64,000 bases of DNA from Lutraria lutraria (Eukaryota; Mollusca; Bivalvia; Venerida; Mactridae). Made by a program: the position numbers and the translations under genes. Location: assembly GCA_964023205.1 (NCBI GenBank), contig OZ026844.1, positions 5,516,840-5,580,839 of the forward strand. Direction: 5' to 3'. A model generated the notes under the pieces. The model was not told the origin of the DNA. It did not search any database and saw only the letters and a program-made list of their open reading frames with translations. This document shows positions 1-13,900 of the stretch, one piece after another; within the stretch, counting starts at the first letter, position 1, and every line of letters begins with the position of its first letter.

Positions 1-1044
1 CGAAAGGAACGTATGAAGTCATGAATTTGTAATGAACGATTCTTGCATAGTTGTTAAAAAGTTCATGAAGTATAAACAACTTTTTGAAAGGTGATAACAT
101 TAACCACATGTACATTCACCAGATATCTTTTTTTAGCAGTATATAGTAATTGATGTGATAAAATGAAGAAAAACGAAGTCAAGTAAAAAAAACAACGTTT
201 TTTATTTATATTTTTTATCACAATAAAGAACATTTCAATATAATTATGATAATAGAATTAATAATCAAAACATGAACATGAGATGAAAACGAATAAAATG
301 GGCAATGTATTTATTTACAGACACGAGACTTCAGTTAACACATTTAAGTGAACTATTTGTCAGTGTATTGGACGGAGTTTCATTTCGAGGCGAGGGCGTT
401 TCGTTATTGAAATACCCTCAGAAATTACATACAACATATTTATGAAAATCTAAGATATACTAAACTCTAATAAGGGAAATATACGAAGGTTGAGCGTAGG
501 GATAATCATTCAAGCACAAAATAAGTTAAGACAATATAAGAATAAACGTAGTCTAGACAAAATGGTAGATCTACTATAATATTGAACAATTCAGCGAATT
601 GTATAACGAAACATTTGAAATAATACTGTTGGATTAATACATATGCTTAGTACTACAGCAGGTCTACTAACAATGTGAGCAAAACAACCAATTTGAACCA
701 AGAACATGACAAGGTACTGGATACTATATAGTCAATGCATTTTTAAAGAATGGTAACATTACATCAAACCACATATAGAATCTACAATAGATTAGGTAAA
801 AACGAAGTTATTAGACATTAAAATTTTACAAACACATGAAAATGACCCATGATTAAATCCAACACATGATGTAATTTATTTTTTTATTATTGTTAGAATT
901 TATTCACAATTTTTCTAATAAAAAAATCCGTCAGAAAGCATGTTGATCAAGAAAATGTCCAAATAAGAATTTCAATTGTTATGATGTCATACAAGAATTT
1001 TATCACAATTTGATATAGATAATCTCCAAATTTAGAAAATAAAG
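1..1044. other. 3' flank of SPMIP1, AT-rich, no gene seen
   Basis: No coding potential is visible. On the minus strand, downstream of the SPMIP1 stop, two AATAAA hexamers (plus-strand TTTATT at 875-880 and 883-888) lie about 160 nt past the stop and are plausible polyadenylation signals. The first 110 bases resemble a short dispersed repeat with TTCATGAA-type words, also seen near 12893, 39640 and 43226. Confidence 0.5.
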
Positions 1045-1605
1045 TTAGTGTATAGCAGGTATTCCAGTCCGTGTATAAAATGTATCAGCAACGATACGAG
1101 TACGTCCATATGGGGGTTTACCAATGTCCGATTTCTTAATAACATCCCCGAGTCTCCATCCATATTCCCAAGAACTAACCATTGGGAAACTGAATTTTTC
1201 CTCCGGATTTTTCTCGTTTCTTTCCAATAAATACTGATAACGGCCCTTTCCTTCCTTGGTGAACCCGTCGTAGAGTTTGGTCTTCGTGTTTGGAGTGACT
1301 GGTCTCATTTCAGCGCTTAGAAATTCTGAGCTGCATTCCCTTTCGACTAAAGTGTCATTAGTGCCGATAATTTTCTTGTTGTATCGGGGTTCTTTGACAC
1401 CCTTTGGTACTTTCGCTAAAAATCCATCAGCTGGTTTAGCTTCACCCTCAATTTTTCTTCTGAACACTTCAAACTGTTTCGATTTTCCGGCTGATTGAGG
1501 TCCTTTTTTAGCGTGCCAAGCAAGACGAGTGTCTCTCTCTTTATTATAAGATTCTTCTAAAAACTTCTGAATTTGTGTATTGGCCGGATAATTTCTGGAG
1601 GCCAT
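1045..1605 (-). CDS. SPMIP1: Sperm microtubule inner protein 1 (ATP6V1FNB-like), 186 aa
   Basis: This is a complete single-exon reading frame from ATG (1603-1605 on the minus strand) to TAA (1045-1047). The C-terminal half matches the conserved core of vertebrate SPMIP1, formerly ATP6V1FNB: MRPVTPNTKTKLYDGF (residues 100-115), GRYQYL (121-126), a basic/acidic linker, then FSFP and YGWRLGD (138-154). The family is known as a microtubule inner protein of sperm flagellar doublets; that role is taken from the family. The N-terminal half is basic and poorly conserved, as in other orthologues, and the length is close to the human protein. No signal peptide or membrane segment is seen. It lies head to head with FBXL5, 209 bp between start codons, so the two probably share a promoter. 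In human the gene neighbours ATP6V1F instead. A 5' non-coding exon cannot be excluded. Confidence 0.85.
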   Translation of the reverse strand: MASRNYPANTQIQKFLEESYNKERDTRLAWHAKKGPQSAGKSKQFEVFRRKIEGEAKPADGFLAKVPKGVKEPRYNKKIIGTNDTLVERECSSEFLSAEMRPVTPNTKTKLYDGFTKEGKGRYQYLLERNEKNPEEKFSFPMVSSWEYGWRLGDVIKKSDIGKPPYGRTRIVADTFYTRTGIPAIH

Positions 1606-1814
1606 GATTTTCTCTTAAAGTTGTAACTTTTTCACTATTTAATAGATTCCAAATATAAAATTAACAGTCAATATTAAACGTCCCAGCTAACTTGCCATGA
1701 CACCGTAATCCGATCAGAAGCGTATCAACGTCTCCACGGATACGTGACGTCACAATTCGCGAAATACACCGCGAGATTTGGTCAGCTTCCGGTTCAGAAA
1801 ACAACAACAACAAA
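1606..1814. promoter_or_regulatory. Probable bidirectional promoter of SPMIP1 and FBXL5
   Basis: The space between two divergent start codons is short and relatively rich in CpG for this AT-rich region. It contains a perfect palindromic cAMP-response element TGACGTCA (1745-1752), an E2F-like palindrome TTCGCGAA (1756-1763) and an ETS-type site CTTCCGG (1786-1792), the last just 23 nt before the FBXL5 ATG. No clear TATA box lies at a fitting distance on either side. The motifs are seen directly; shared control is an inference. Confidence 0.6.
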
Positions 1815-1901
1815 ATGGCACCGCAGTGTCCTGAAGAAGTGGACGTGTTTACTGTCCCTCATTCTCGGATGAAAGAGCTTGTTTGCAAATATCTGGACAT
1901 G
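1815..1901 (+). CDS. FBXL5: FBXL5 exon 1: start of hemerythrin-like domain
   Basis: Encodes residues 1-29, ending at the donor GTAGGC, phase 0. It carries the first iron ligand, H16, in VPHSRMK. Confidence 0.93.
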
Positions 1902-4900
1902 GTAGGCTGGAGCACATAGTTTAAATTACCACTGCATATCAGATTTATTGAATGATACGGCGTAGTTTTCTGTCAATCAGTCGTTGTTTCCTATCGATCT
2001 GGTGACCTATATTTTCCATTTTCACTTTTATAGTTTTATGGGTCGTGATTTGTGTATTTAAATGGCCTTGTAGAATGTTTTTAATTAATTTCTAATGGCC
2101 TGTGACACAACTTTAAGTAAAGATAAAGCAAGAAACGTGTATTATACTGTCGTGGCATGGCTACTGGTTTTGTTTCATGGTTATGTTATGTTTTAGTAGT
2201 CCTATATTCGGATATGTCTATTTACCCGGATTATCTAACTTATAGTAACAGTTTAAGTATATCATGTTGTTACAAAAGGCAATATCGCCTGCTTTGATTG
2301 GACAGACTCTTAAGTTTTCAACATTCAAAGAATCTTATTCATTAAATTAAAATCTACAACATTATAGGGTTGTCTGTATTTCATCTATTCAATAGTTACA
2401 ATAACTTAATTACATATATATATTTACTCAGATGCAACTACTAATTTTGATACCATAGGAGGTCTTAAAACATGTATATTGAATGGAGGTTGTTGTTTAA
2501 TATAAAATGGTCAAATGTTTGTTAAAATTTTGGGGGTCTTACATCAGTAGGTCATGATTTAGGACAAATAACTGTACATGTATCTATATGTTATGTCATG
2601 ATATAACCTTGTAAAAACAAAATACGAAGAAGATAACTTAATCATTTTTTGTTAATTTTTTACAGTTGACTGCTACCAACTTCTCTAATGTTGGACATGT
2701 GACCTACTTACTCGAAAGCTTGATAAAGACATTTCATGAGTTTATTGCCCATGAGCAGATTGAAAACCAGTTCATTATGAAGAAGCTTCGGGACAAACTT
2801 CGTTCTCTGTCCATTCAGAATACCGCTGTGTGTAACTGTCATAAAGATAACAGGCTTACAGACATGCTGAAATTCCTACAGGATGGGTACAAGCGCACCA
2901 AAAAGACTGATGTTGATCACATCAACTATGGTATACAGTTGCGCCAAGCCTTGGAAGATTTTACTGAAACATTTTTGCCCCACATGGCTGAAGAAGAAGA
3001 GGTAGTGTAATTTGAACCTACATGTAATGAATGTTGGTTTCACTTTGTTTTAAAAGATCCATCTGATTTATATCAATTATCATTAATTGTATTGTAATTT
3101 GTGTGAGAAGAAGAAACAAATTACAAAACAGTACAGTATAATGGTTTAAAAAATAGTAATCAACATGTGGACAAAGCTAATCGTTCCTTTAACCACAAAA
3201 TAAAGGTGGGATATGAAATTTAACCCATCAAAATGCCAAGTTATTAAGATCATCAAGCGCACATCAGTCATTCCAACTCATTATAACCTTCACAATACCA
3301 TTCTCGAGTCAGTTCCATCAGCAAAATACCTGGATGTTACAATTTCAAATGATCTCTCTTTTGGCAAGCATATTGACAATACAACAAAAGCAAATAAAAC
3401 ACTCGAATTTCTCAGGCGTAACATCAAAGTCTGATCAAAGGCACTAAAATCCACAGCATACAAGACTCTGGTCAGACCCCAGCTGGAGTACAGTTCTGCA
3501 GTCTGGTCCCTGTATACTAGGGCTCGCATTGGTCAACTTAAGTCGGTACAGCACAGGGCTGCTAGGCGGGCCGTGCATGATTTCTCACGAATGTCCAGTG
3601 TCACTGATATGCTGTCCATTCTAAACTGGAGACACCTTGACCTTCACCGCATTGACCAGCGCCTGGTTATGTTTCAATGTTTCACAACATCATACATAGC
3701 CAGGCTGCCATTCCTATTCCAGCTGATGTAAAACCACTCATCAGACCATCTAGACATTCTCATTCTCAAGCATTCCAGATTATCCCAACTTCTGTAGACT
3801 ACCATAAGTAATCCTTCTATCCCCGTACCATTATCCACTGGAATGCTCTCCCTCCGGGCATTGCAACTTGCCAGGCCATCAGTTCAGTCAGGCTGTTAGC
3901 CAGATTGAACCTCAATGGAAGATAGATAGATAAATATATATAATCAAACTAATTAGGTTGCTTCAATCGTCAATGTGGTGATTGGAAGCATTCTGTATGA
4001 TTCCTAAATTGGTGATTATCTTGATGTGTTTTTTTATTCAGGTTTTTCAGCCATTGCTTATGCAGCATTTTACTGTGGATGAATTAAAGCAGATAAAAGC
4101 TACTGTGATACAGCAACATTTTAAAGCCGAACCTAATGAAGCGCCTGAGAAATGTGTAGCTGATAATAAATCAAGTAAGATATTTGTTTGTTTCAGTGGG
4201 ATTTATGCCATTTTTCAAAGACATTTCAGTTATGTTCAGTTGCTGATTCATCTAGCCAGTTTTATAGCCTGGACTGTATTCTAACCAGTACTAACTTACC
4301 CTTCTACAAGGATCGGCAACTTCTCCACCTATGGAGGGAAATCAACATTTTGGTCAAATTTTCACAGAAGGGTTTGACCTGCTGCTTTTCTGTTTTGAAG
4401 CTGGATCAGCAGATTTTCAAGTCCAGCGCGCTAAGCTCAGGACTAAGGCCTTTTAGACAAAGATTTGTTAGATATAGACATATTGTTATAGTTGATGAAT
4501 ATAAGTCATCAATGAAATTGCATAATTTTCATTTATGGATACAATACCAGTAAGTTCCAGCCAATTCTTTTGTATTTAGAATCACCTGTACCTTTAAGAT
4601 AAAAGCAGAATTGTTTAAAGCGCCTTCAATTCCATATAAATTATTACCTCTGGAATTCAAAAATGACAACTTGCAAAAATTCACCTTGTAGGTTTCAGAA
4701 TCATGTTTAAATGTTAATTAAGTTCTTTTGCATGATATATTAATCTTAGATTATGAAGCTATTGTTTAATTTACTTTAATTTATGTTTTAGGTATTATTT
4801 AATGGTTTTGTATGAATGATTATTAACTGAGTGGTCATTTATTGACTTCAGGTAAATCTCATTTGAGCTCTGTGTCAGATGGCTGCAATGTAACCAATGA

Positions 4901-7900
4901 AATAAGTGATACTGTGGGCATCCAGAACCTACCAGACGAAGTACTGACAAAAGTCTTCTCTTATTTAAATCCGCAAGAACTTTGTAGATCTGCCCAAGTA
5001 TCACGAAGATGGAATCGCTTGGCTTATGATGGTACATTGTGGACTAAGTTATACCCTGTAAGCTGGGCTAAAGGTGAGAAACATATGATAGTACTTAACT
5101 CACAGTTAAGCTTGAAGATATTGTGCTGCTTTAAAAGAATTTACTGACCTAAATGCAGGCCATAAAGTCATTCTTTATTCTTGAAATTTGACTTGCTGCC
5201 AGTCCTTACGCCCAACCCACTAGCCGAAAGCTGTAATTTTCAGATGCTCTATACGTAAGAGTTCCATTTAGCCAGCTTTAAATGTTATAGTCTATTTTGT
5301 CAATCTTCACAAGGCACATCTATGCTGTGCTATGTACTTCAATGTTGAATTTACAATTTTTTATGATGAAACATTTTTTAGCAATCAAAGTTCAATAACC
5401 ATAATGTTGAGATGTTTTTTGTGTTAAATTCATGTTATTTGATACAGTTACCTCCCTTAATGCATTCTTCATTGTAAAATGTGGTCTGATAACTTGTGTT
5501 TTATCTCTTATCCCATCCAGGTGGATACTACATGAAAACTGTCACATAAGACCATCCTTAAAAAATATGTTGTTTGCAGTAATGCTACCTTCTCACCAAA
5601 AAGGCCCCTGCCCAATTTTTTGGCCTCATGAAAAATTTATTTTTCTTTAATAAACTGTATAAACAGGATTCTGGCTTATTTTGGGTTCATTCTAAAAAGA
5701 ATATTGTAAACAAATATTTCCTTCCTACCTACCCACTGGAAATTCTCTTGGTAGGGTCACCACAAACAAACACTTTTTTAAGAATAGCCTAATTGAAGAA
5801 AATATGTGATGTTTTATAGTCGTTGTTAAGTTTCTGTTTTATTCAAGGCATGAAGTTTGTGTTTGAAACCGATTTGTTAAGGGTACGGAAATTGTTATAT
5901 TTTAATTGTCAAGAAACTTCCATTATTTACGTTAAAGCAGTATAATGTTTTTGCTTGGGAACCAATTAGGGCCAAAATTTTACTCCACTCTTTGTCTAAA
6001 ATATATGTTTTCATAAATATTCATTAAAAATTCCCTTAGTTGTATATTTTTTCTTGATAAAAAAACACCGATCAGGAATTGACTTCTTTTGGCAAATCCA
6101 CTTGATTTAGAAACTTGCAAGTTGAAAGTAAAAAAAAAATCAAACTTACTGTCCCAAGTAAAAAATATATTAGAAACTTTACATTAAACAAACATACTGT
6201 GAAATTTATTTATTATCTTTTTTGGGCCATAAAAAGCCATCAGCAAAGTAAAGAGTAACTTTTTTTACCCTGCTGTATAAACTTGCAAACTGTTATGCTG
6301 AATGGATAAAACTGTTACGTGAGATCTTAAAGTGTCATGTTGATATTGACAACAGTTAATCTTTCGATGGAATGTTTATCCATACAGTGAGTTTAATAAT
6401 TTAACTCTTACATGTTATAGCTTATCTTTGTTTATTTATTGATTACATTGCAGTGAAGAAAAAAGATTTATATAATAAATTAAGTGAGAAATACTGATAA
6501 GAGAATGTGGTAGTTTGATAAAGCTTATATTTGTTGTAGATTCTGGTTATGTAAAAATAATCTTGTTATGTAAAAATGAACAGTATTTGACCTGCAGTAT
6601 TTTGATAAGGCCATGCTTAAAAAATTGTTAGTTTTCAGTAACATGACTGACTCCTAAAAAGAATTCTTGGCCCGAAAATGTTTTTAGCTACTGTCAAACG
6701 TGTGTTAGGGGCCGCTTCTAAAAGGCCCCCCTGTGAATATCCGCTGTGAAAATGTTCAAGTTTCACCCATGTATCTTGTATTATAGGAACTTGGAATGCT
6801 AACTGTGGTGTATATGAAGAAGATACAATAGATGTAAATGAGAAGTTAGATAAGAAACCTTATGATGAAGATGCTGATATTGATGAGACTGATGACTGGG
6901 ATGAAGAAGCTCTGGAGGTAATATTATCTCTGAAAGTGAATGCTATGAGCAAAGTAATACCTGAAAAGGCTTTTCGCATTTGTATAATCATAATGAATTT
7001 GCAATGGTGATAAAAATTCATGTGTACCCAGCAAGTGACAGCTATGGAATGCTGCTCAGTTTCCAAAAATGTGAACAGGCCAAGTGCTTCTTTTTTTAAA
7101 CTGATTGATATATTAATATGGCATTGATGCAGCAATATTGACTGGTTTCAGATTTTTGGGACCAAAATTCTGCCATTCCTTAGTCTGAAAAGTACTGTTT
7201 TCTCTGTATCTTCTTAAAAACCATCAAGTTAAGATATCCACTAATGGTAATTGACTATTTGGAGGGTATGTACGCCTTGTCATGTTACTTTCCCACCAAG
7301 AAGCTATTTTTCCGGTATGTAAGGACCCATCATCTTTCCCTAATGGTGAAAAAATAACACCTAGTTTGAAAGCTTTAAGATGAAAATGGAATTTACTTAT
7401 TTATTTAACTGTTAATATACCCTTGTTGCTCATTTATATATTTGCTACAAAGAATGAGTCTGATTCATAATCTCATGGTGCCTTCTTCATTTCAGATCCA
7501 ACATCAATCAAGTATGTTGACTGCGATGTGTAGGCACTTACTACCACATGTAGGTAGACATGTCAAACATTGTGATCTGGCATACAGTAAAGGACTTACC
7601 AATGGAACTGTAAATATTCAGCTTTTGTCAGGGTTTGAGGTTATAATTAAACTTGAGATTGTTCTCCTGGCTTCTGATATTGTGTTTTGGTTTTTAATGT
7701 TTCTGAATTAATTGTGATAAAACAATGATTGTACAGTAAAACCTCGATTCTCCCAACTTGGATTATCCGAACACCTGGTGTTATCCGAAATGAATTTTCT
7801 GTCCAGATTCCCCCTTTATATTTCAATGTAAAATGAACTTGCTTATCCTGTTATCTGAAACCATGGATTATCCAAAATACTATTTCGCCAATTCGGTCCT

Positions 7901-10900
7901 GTCAGTTTCGGATAATCGAGGTTTGACTGTAATTATAATACACTGTTCTGACAGCATTATTGCCCTGAGTATGTATTTAGCAGGGTTCTCATAAGCCGTT
8001 AAATGTTTAGGGTCAAATACAAGTTTTGGCTGATTTTAACGGTCAAATGAAAGCCCAGATTTAAACCAAAATATATTATGAATAGAATTGAGATTTTAGC
8101 TTGGGGTCTGTTCACCAGTTTTGTTATCAAAGGACCAAATGTTTTATTGAATTGGACTCTATACAATTTATTTGTTAGATGACGTGTCTAGTTATACTTA
8201 GATTGTTAGTGTTGTAAAGTAGAATATGCAGTATGTGTTACTGATTTGAGTTGTCTATTTTGTTTCTTATACTTTTTGTCAAACTTATTTCAAGAACTAA
8301 ATATATATAATATTATATTCTACATAAGTAAACTGCTCTGAATATATTGTGAAATGTCCTGAAATTGAATAATTCTTATTAAATGACTCCTCCCCCATCA
8401 GGGTAGTAACATTCGTTTAAAAACTGAAATAGTTGCCAATTTCTTGCATACAAAGTTCACCCTGCATCTCCATCTGTCTTTAGAAACTGGAATAGTCACC
8501 AAATTTCTTGTTGGTGCAACATAAAATCCCAGATAAAAATGTATACAATGAATTTCCTATTTTCAGTTGTACAAGATTCTCTCCCTTTGTCCTAACTTGG
8601 AATATCTTGATGTTACACAAACAAGAGTGTCTGATCTTGGTTTTAAAGGGTGAGTGTTTTTTTGGCATTTGATGTTCTTTACCAGTATTTATAAATCTGC
8701 TAATAATGAATTCATCTAATGTAAAGATTGTGTGTATGGTAACTTATTTTTTATTTTATTCTCAGCATTGTCCATGCGCCATTTTGTTTCTTCAAATTAC
8801 TCCATAAGATCAACAGTTAGTATGTTTCTGATTGACTGTGGTTTTGTCAATTTTTCATTATCAAATAGAGTAATATTGATGAATAGACGGGATGAGGTGT
8901 TTGTTATCTGCAGATTTTTGCTTTTCTGTTATACTCCTCAATTTTGGAGGTAATTCAGGTATTTTATATATTCATTTGAATGTATCTATTTCAACAATGT
9001 GGATTTTCCTCCACATGTAGTGAAGTTGCTGGTTCCTTGTGGAAGGGTAAGTTAATACTGGTTTGTCCAGGAAAAACTGGTTAAGTGAACTTGCTGCAGT
9101 ATATGACTGAAATTGTTTTGACATATGACCTAACTCCAAATAAATAAAATTCTCTATTTCAGGTTTAAGAAAGGTTGTGGAAAGAAGCTCAGACATCTTG
9201 ACTTGTCGGGTTGCTTGTATGTGACAGATTTAACCCTTCAGAGATTGTCGTCTGCCCTTGGTCAGATACCTTGTCACATGACTAAACGTGATGAAGAACA
9301 TGAAAAGAAAGGTCATGTGACTGATCAAGACTCCATCATTGAAGAGTGTCAGGTGACTAATAATGATGAAAAAGAGGATAGGTGCATTAACTGTGAGGCT
9401 AAGAGACAGGCAGAGAAATATGGATCTTGGGATATGTCCCAGATTGCCAATCATTGTAAGAAAGCAATGGGCAAACCTGATTGTTGCTTGAAGATGGGAA
9501 ATGGCAAGTTTGAGATGAGAAGTGCTATTGATGAGTGCTATGAAGTGAAGAATAGAAGCTCTTGTAGTTCTAGTCATGACAGAGGTCCCCAGGCAGATTG
9601 CTGCCAGAAGAAATGCTGTGATAAAGATAGAAGATGTAATAGGTCATGTTTTGATAGTGGTGGAATGAGCTCACAGATTGAAGCAGGCACTGGTTGTCAA
9701 GGTTGCCATAGAAACAGCTGTGATGATGAAAAGTTAAATGATATTGCTGTTGATGGATATGGTGATAGTCCCGAAGATCTGTTGAACAATCCTGACAAAG
9801 AAGATGAAGATTTTGATGAGCTGGATAGATCTTGGAAGAAGCAAGAAAGTCATTTAGAAATCGAAACACCATTTAGAACATTGAATGTGGACATTGTTGA
9901 GTCCAATATGGTGTTTAATGAAGGCGATGAAACTGCAAATGTTGGTGAATCTGATAAAAACCAACAGCCGGATCATTCAAATCAAGATAAAAACCAAGAG
10001 TCAGATAGTCTTATAAGTGAACAGAATGAAGTCAATGAAGTCTTGTCTAAAGATTTTGTTGTTCAGATTGAGATACACGATGACTTGTTACAGCTGAGTG
10101 AGATATCTTTACCTAACCCTGTGGTACTGGAGTTACAAATGACTGACTCGCTACTAGAAATTCCTTCAGATGGTGATGGCAGGTCCATTGCTGTTGATAA
10201 AGACAATTCTGATGTGAAAGATCGACCACTAGAATTCCTTAGTTTGTCTGGATGTTACCAGATAACAGTCATTGGCTTGGAGTAAGTAACTACTATATTT
10301 TCATTTATTTTTTATTTGGGCTCAATTTTCGTGGTTTTTACTAAAATGGCTATTACGTGGGGACATAAATTTGTGGATTTTGATTTTTGAAAAGAAATGC
10401 CTTATCCATTTAAATTCGTGGGGATTTGATTTCGTGGATGAGCTGACCCACAAAATCCACGAAATTAAATCCCTAGTGAAAATTAATGATTCCACAGTAT
10501 TTATGATAGTACCTAATTAGTTTCAAATGTTTTATAAAAAGGTGAAGGTTTTGTTTATTATAGTTGTTACATTTACAGTCTGTGAAATTAAGGTTTGAAA
10601 TGTGGTTGCCTGAAACTGAAAATTTAACTGCTTTTTGTTTTACATGTATTTGATTTGTTAATGAAAAGTTGGTTGTCTGAAACCAAAATTTTGGTTGTCC
10701 GAATAAAAAATTGGTTGTCCCGGACAACAGGACAACCGCTAATATCACAGACTGACATTAAATGCAATATGTACTTGGTTGTAAGAGCTATAGCTATAAT
10801 ATCCTATAAGGAGCCTCTGTGGTAGTGTAATCTCTGTGGTAGTGTAATTATGGCCTCTGGCTGTTTACCACCCGGGACCAGAAATAATTAAAATCTGAGG

Positions 10901-13900
10901 TAGCTGTCCAACTGGTTTCCAGAAGTTCATGGGTCTAGCCCATATGTGAACTTTGGGCTCTCTCCACCATTAAAACATAACCCTGACTGTTGGTGCACTA
11001 TAAAACACTAGCAAAAATAAACCCTCAAAAATATAGAACCCATTTTTCGAACATCTAGGATTAGTGAAAATAAAATACAGTCAAACCTGTATTAGCGGCC
11101 ACCTCTGAATAAAGGCTGTCCTGTGAATAAAGGCCAATGTTTTAAAACTTTTATTGATTGTTAAGAGTAAAATGGCCTACAGATAAAGGCTCACAGGTTT
11201 GACTGTACATGTATAGACTGAAAGTAATTCTGTTCCTCAAGATGAATGTACTAAGGATTTTCATGATATTGAGTACATTTATTTCATTCATTAAAAACCC
11301 TTTTAATACAAAGACTATGTATGAAGTTTACTAAGTTTCAAATGAATCATTGATTGAAGCCATAAAACAGATGTACCATTCATTGTTTAGGGTGTACATT
11401 TGACATTTTATACCTGAAATGAGACATGTTGTGAACTTTGGTTAATTAATACACAGCTGTTTGTTTGTCTGTTATTTTCTCTGGTAAATCCAAGGTTTAT
11501 TATAATAAACAAGATGTCTATAATTACCAGGAAACACATTATGGGTTCCTATGGGACATCATTATAATGTCATGTAAATAAGATGATTATTTTGTAAGGA
11601 AGTAAACATTCAATCCTCATAATTGTTGTTTTTGTCTCCGAAGTTGTTGTATCATTATGAGACACTACGTTAAGTTGGAATATGATGTTTGTTTGTTTTC
11701 ATTGTACAAAATTTGCTGAAAAAGTTTGTTCGCCAACTGATGACATTCATTAGTTGAGGGTTTTGTACTATTTTTCAGTTGTTTACTCTGTTCTGTAGAC
11801 CTACCTGTGCTACTAAGTACAATAGTGCAAATGGATGCCACTTGTTAACCTAGAGAACATTTAGTGATGTTTGACCTAAGCAATATATTGATATGCAGTA
11901 CATTGCACAAGAACAGTATAGTGATTGACGTAGTAACTTTATATAGTCATATAGCCAAAGTTTAAACAAAAATTCCCCTACTCATTGATATTCAATAATT
12001 GTGTCTAGTCATTGATTTTACTGTGAGAGTTAGCTGGGTTTAACTGTTCACATATTTTATAATCTGCTTGCTGGTATAAGAAAATTTTGTCCACATTTAA
12101 ATACTTGCGGTTGAAGTATTCTGGCTCTTATATTTGTTTGCAGATTAATTTTTGTGTATATTTGGTAGTTATGAATAGTTTTTGTTAAAGTCTGTATGAA
12201 GTCTGGACTAAATGGATTTCTCATTTCTAACATTGTAATTACAATGTAGCTCGAAGTTGCTTGATTAGATATAATTAGTGTAGTATATATGGGGTACATT
12301 GAGTGATTGATTAAATCTATAAAGTTATGTTATACGTTGAGTGCTGCACTCAATATAGAGTTCATTGAGTGATTTATTAATTTTTCTACACAATGACAGA
12401 AAGTTACACCCAAATATTCTATTGGTTAAAATCATGTTCTGGACTGAATTTTTACTCATTATAATGTTACTATGTGTAAGAATTGGTATAATTTTAATGT
12501 CGTTAGCAAGGTAAACCGTCGAATGATAGTTTTAAATGACTATATCATATATCTATTAAATGGTTCAAATTACAAGCTTTGATAAAAGGATCAGTAAACT
12601 GTCGCTGTTTGAAAAGTTTTTTATTCTTGTCTGTTGATATGAATATGATATTTAATTAGATTGTGTGTTTAAAAGATTCATGCTTTTTAAACTCTGACAG
12701 TTTTTCTGCTATTATTGGTTATTAGCCTTCCATTTTGTTAAAAATGCTTTTATCAGATTTGGTGCATTTTTGAATTGATTGAAATAGTTCAGTGTCTCCT
12801 GTAATCTGATTAATCTTACATTATTGCAGCAGCCATTCTTTCTATAGTGTATGATTAATGTTGTACTATACAATTTGTCTGATCTTAGACCCTGTCAAAT
12901 AGTTATGAACTATTCATGAATAATTCATGAAAAATGCATGTTTTTAAAGAACTCAATTCCTACGGGTATTTCATGGCATTTAGATTGTTTTTATTCAATT
13001 TGATGCATTGCTCATGTCATAGAACAAGTCTAAGGAACAGTAGAGACTGTAGCTTTCTTTTTTCGAAGAACGTCCAAATATGTATTCTTACCGTCTTAGT
13101 GCTATGCATACGATGCACCAATTTTATTGTACCGGTAACTTCTGTACATACTATTTTCCCCTAATTTCATTAAAAATTCCTTTTCAGTAGAATTTTATTT
13201 TCATTGAATATCATTAAATTAACCTGTAAGATACATGTAGCTCTTTGTCTGCATCAGTCAAGTTTATAATCCATTGATAATTAAATATTTAGAGGATATG
13301 TATACATTGTCATGTTATTGTTTCCCTTTTTCCCCACAATTCCCCCCCCCCCCCCCCCGTTGTAAGGCCCCGCCCTCCTTCCACTAAAGGTGAAACAATA
13401 TATTGGTCTATCGCATAATTATATTATTTGTCAATACTGCTGTACTTTTTCATCTTTGCTTCTCTTTTTAGCTCACAAAGTGACAAAGTGAGCTATTAGG
13501 ATCACTCTCCGTCATGCGGTGTGCGTCGTGCGGTGTTCGTCGTGCGTCGTCAAACTTTTTGTTGTGACCACACTAGGGGCCACATGTTTGGCTCAATTTT
13601 AGCAAAACTGGGTCAGAACGTTAATATCAACAAAATCTCGGACGAGTTCGATAATGGGCCATTTGGGGTCAAAAACTAGGTCACCAGGGCCAAATAAGGC
13701 AAAACCTTGTGAACACTTTAAAAATCACTGTTTTGACTTTATCTTCATGAAACTTTGTCAGAATGTTTATTTTAATAATATGTAGGTCAAGTTTGATAAT
13801 GGGTCATTTCTGTAGTAAAATTAGGTCACTAGGGCAAATTGCTGGAAAACCTTGTGAACACTCTAGAAGTCACTGTTTTGATTGGATGATCATGAAACCT

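Noticed and set aside
4188..4553. 121-codon plus-strand frame in FBXL5 intron 3
   Set aside because: It overlaps a SINE-like element and lies in an intron defined by conserved exons on both sides.
9230..9872. Minus-strand frames of 115 and 100 codons
   Set aside because: They are antisense to FBXL5 exon 8, whose sense frame is clearly coding.
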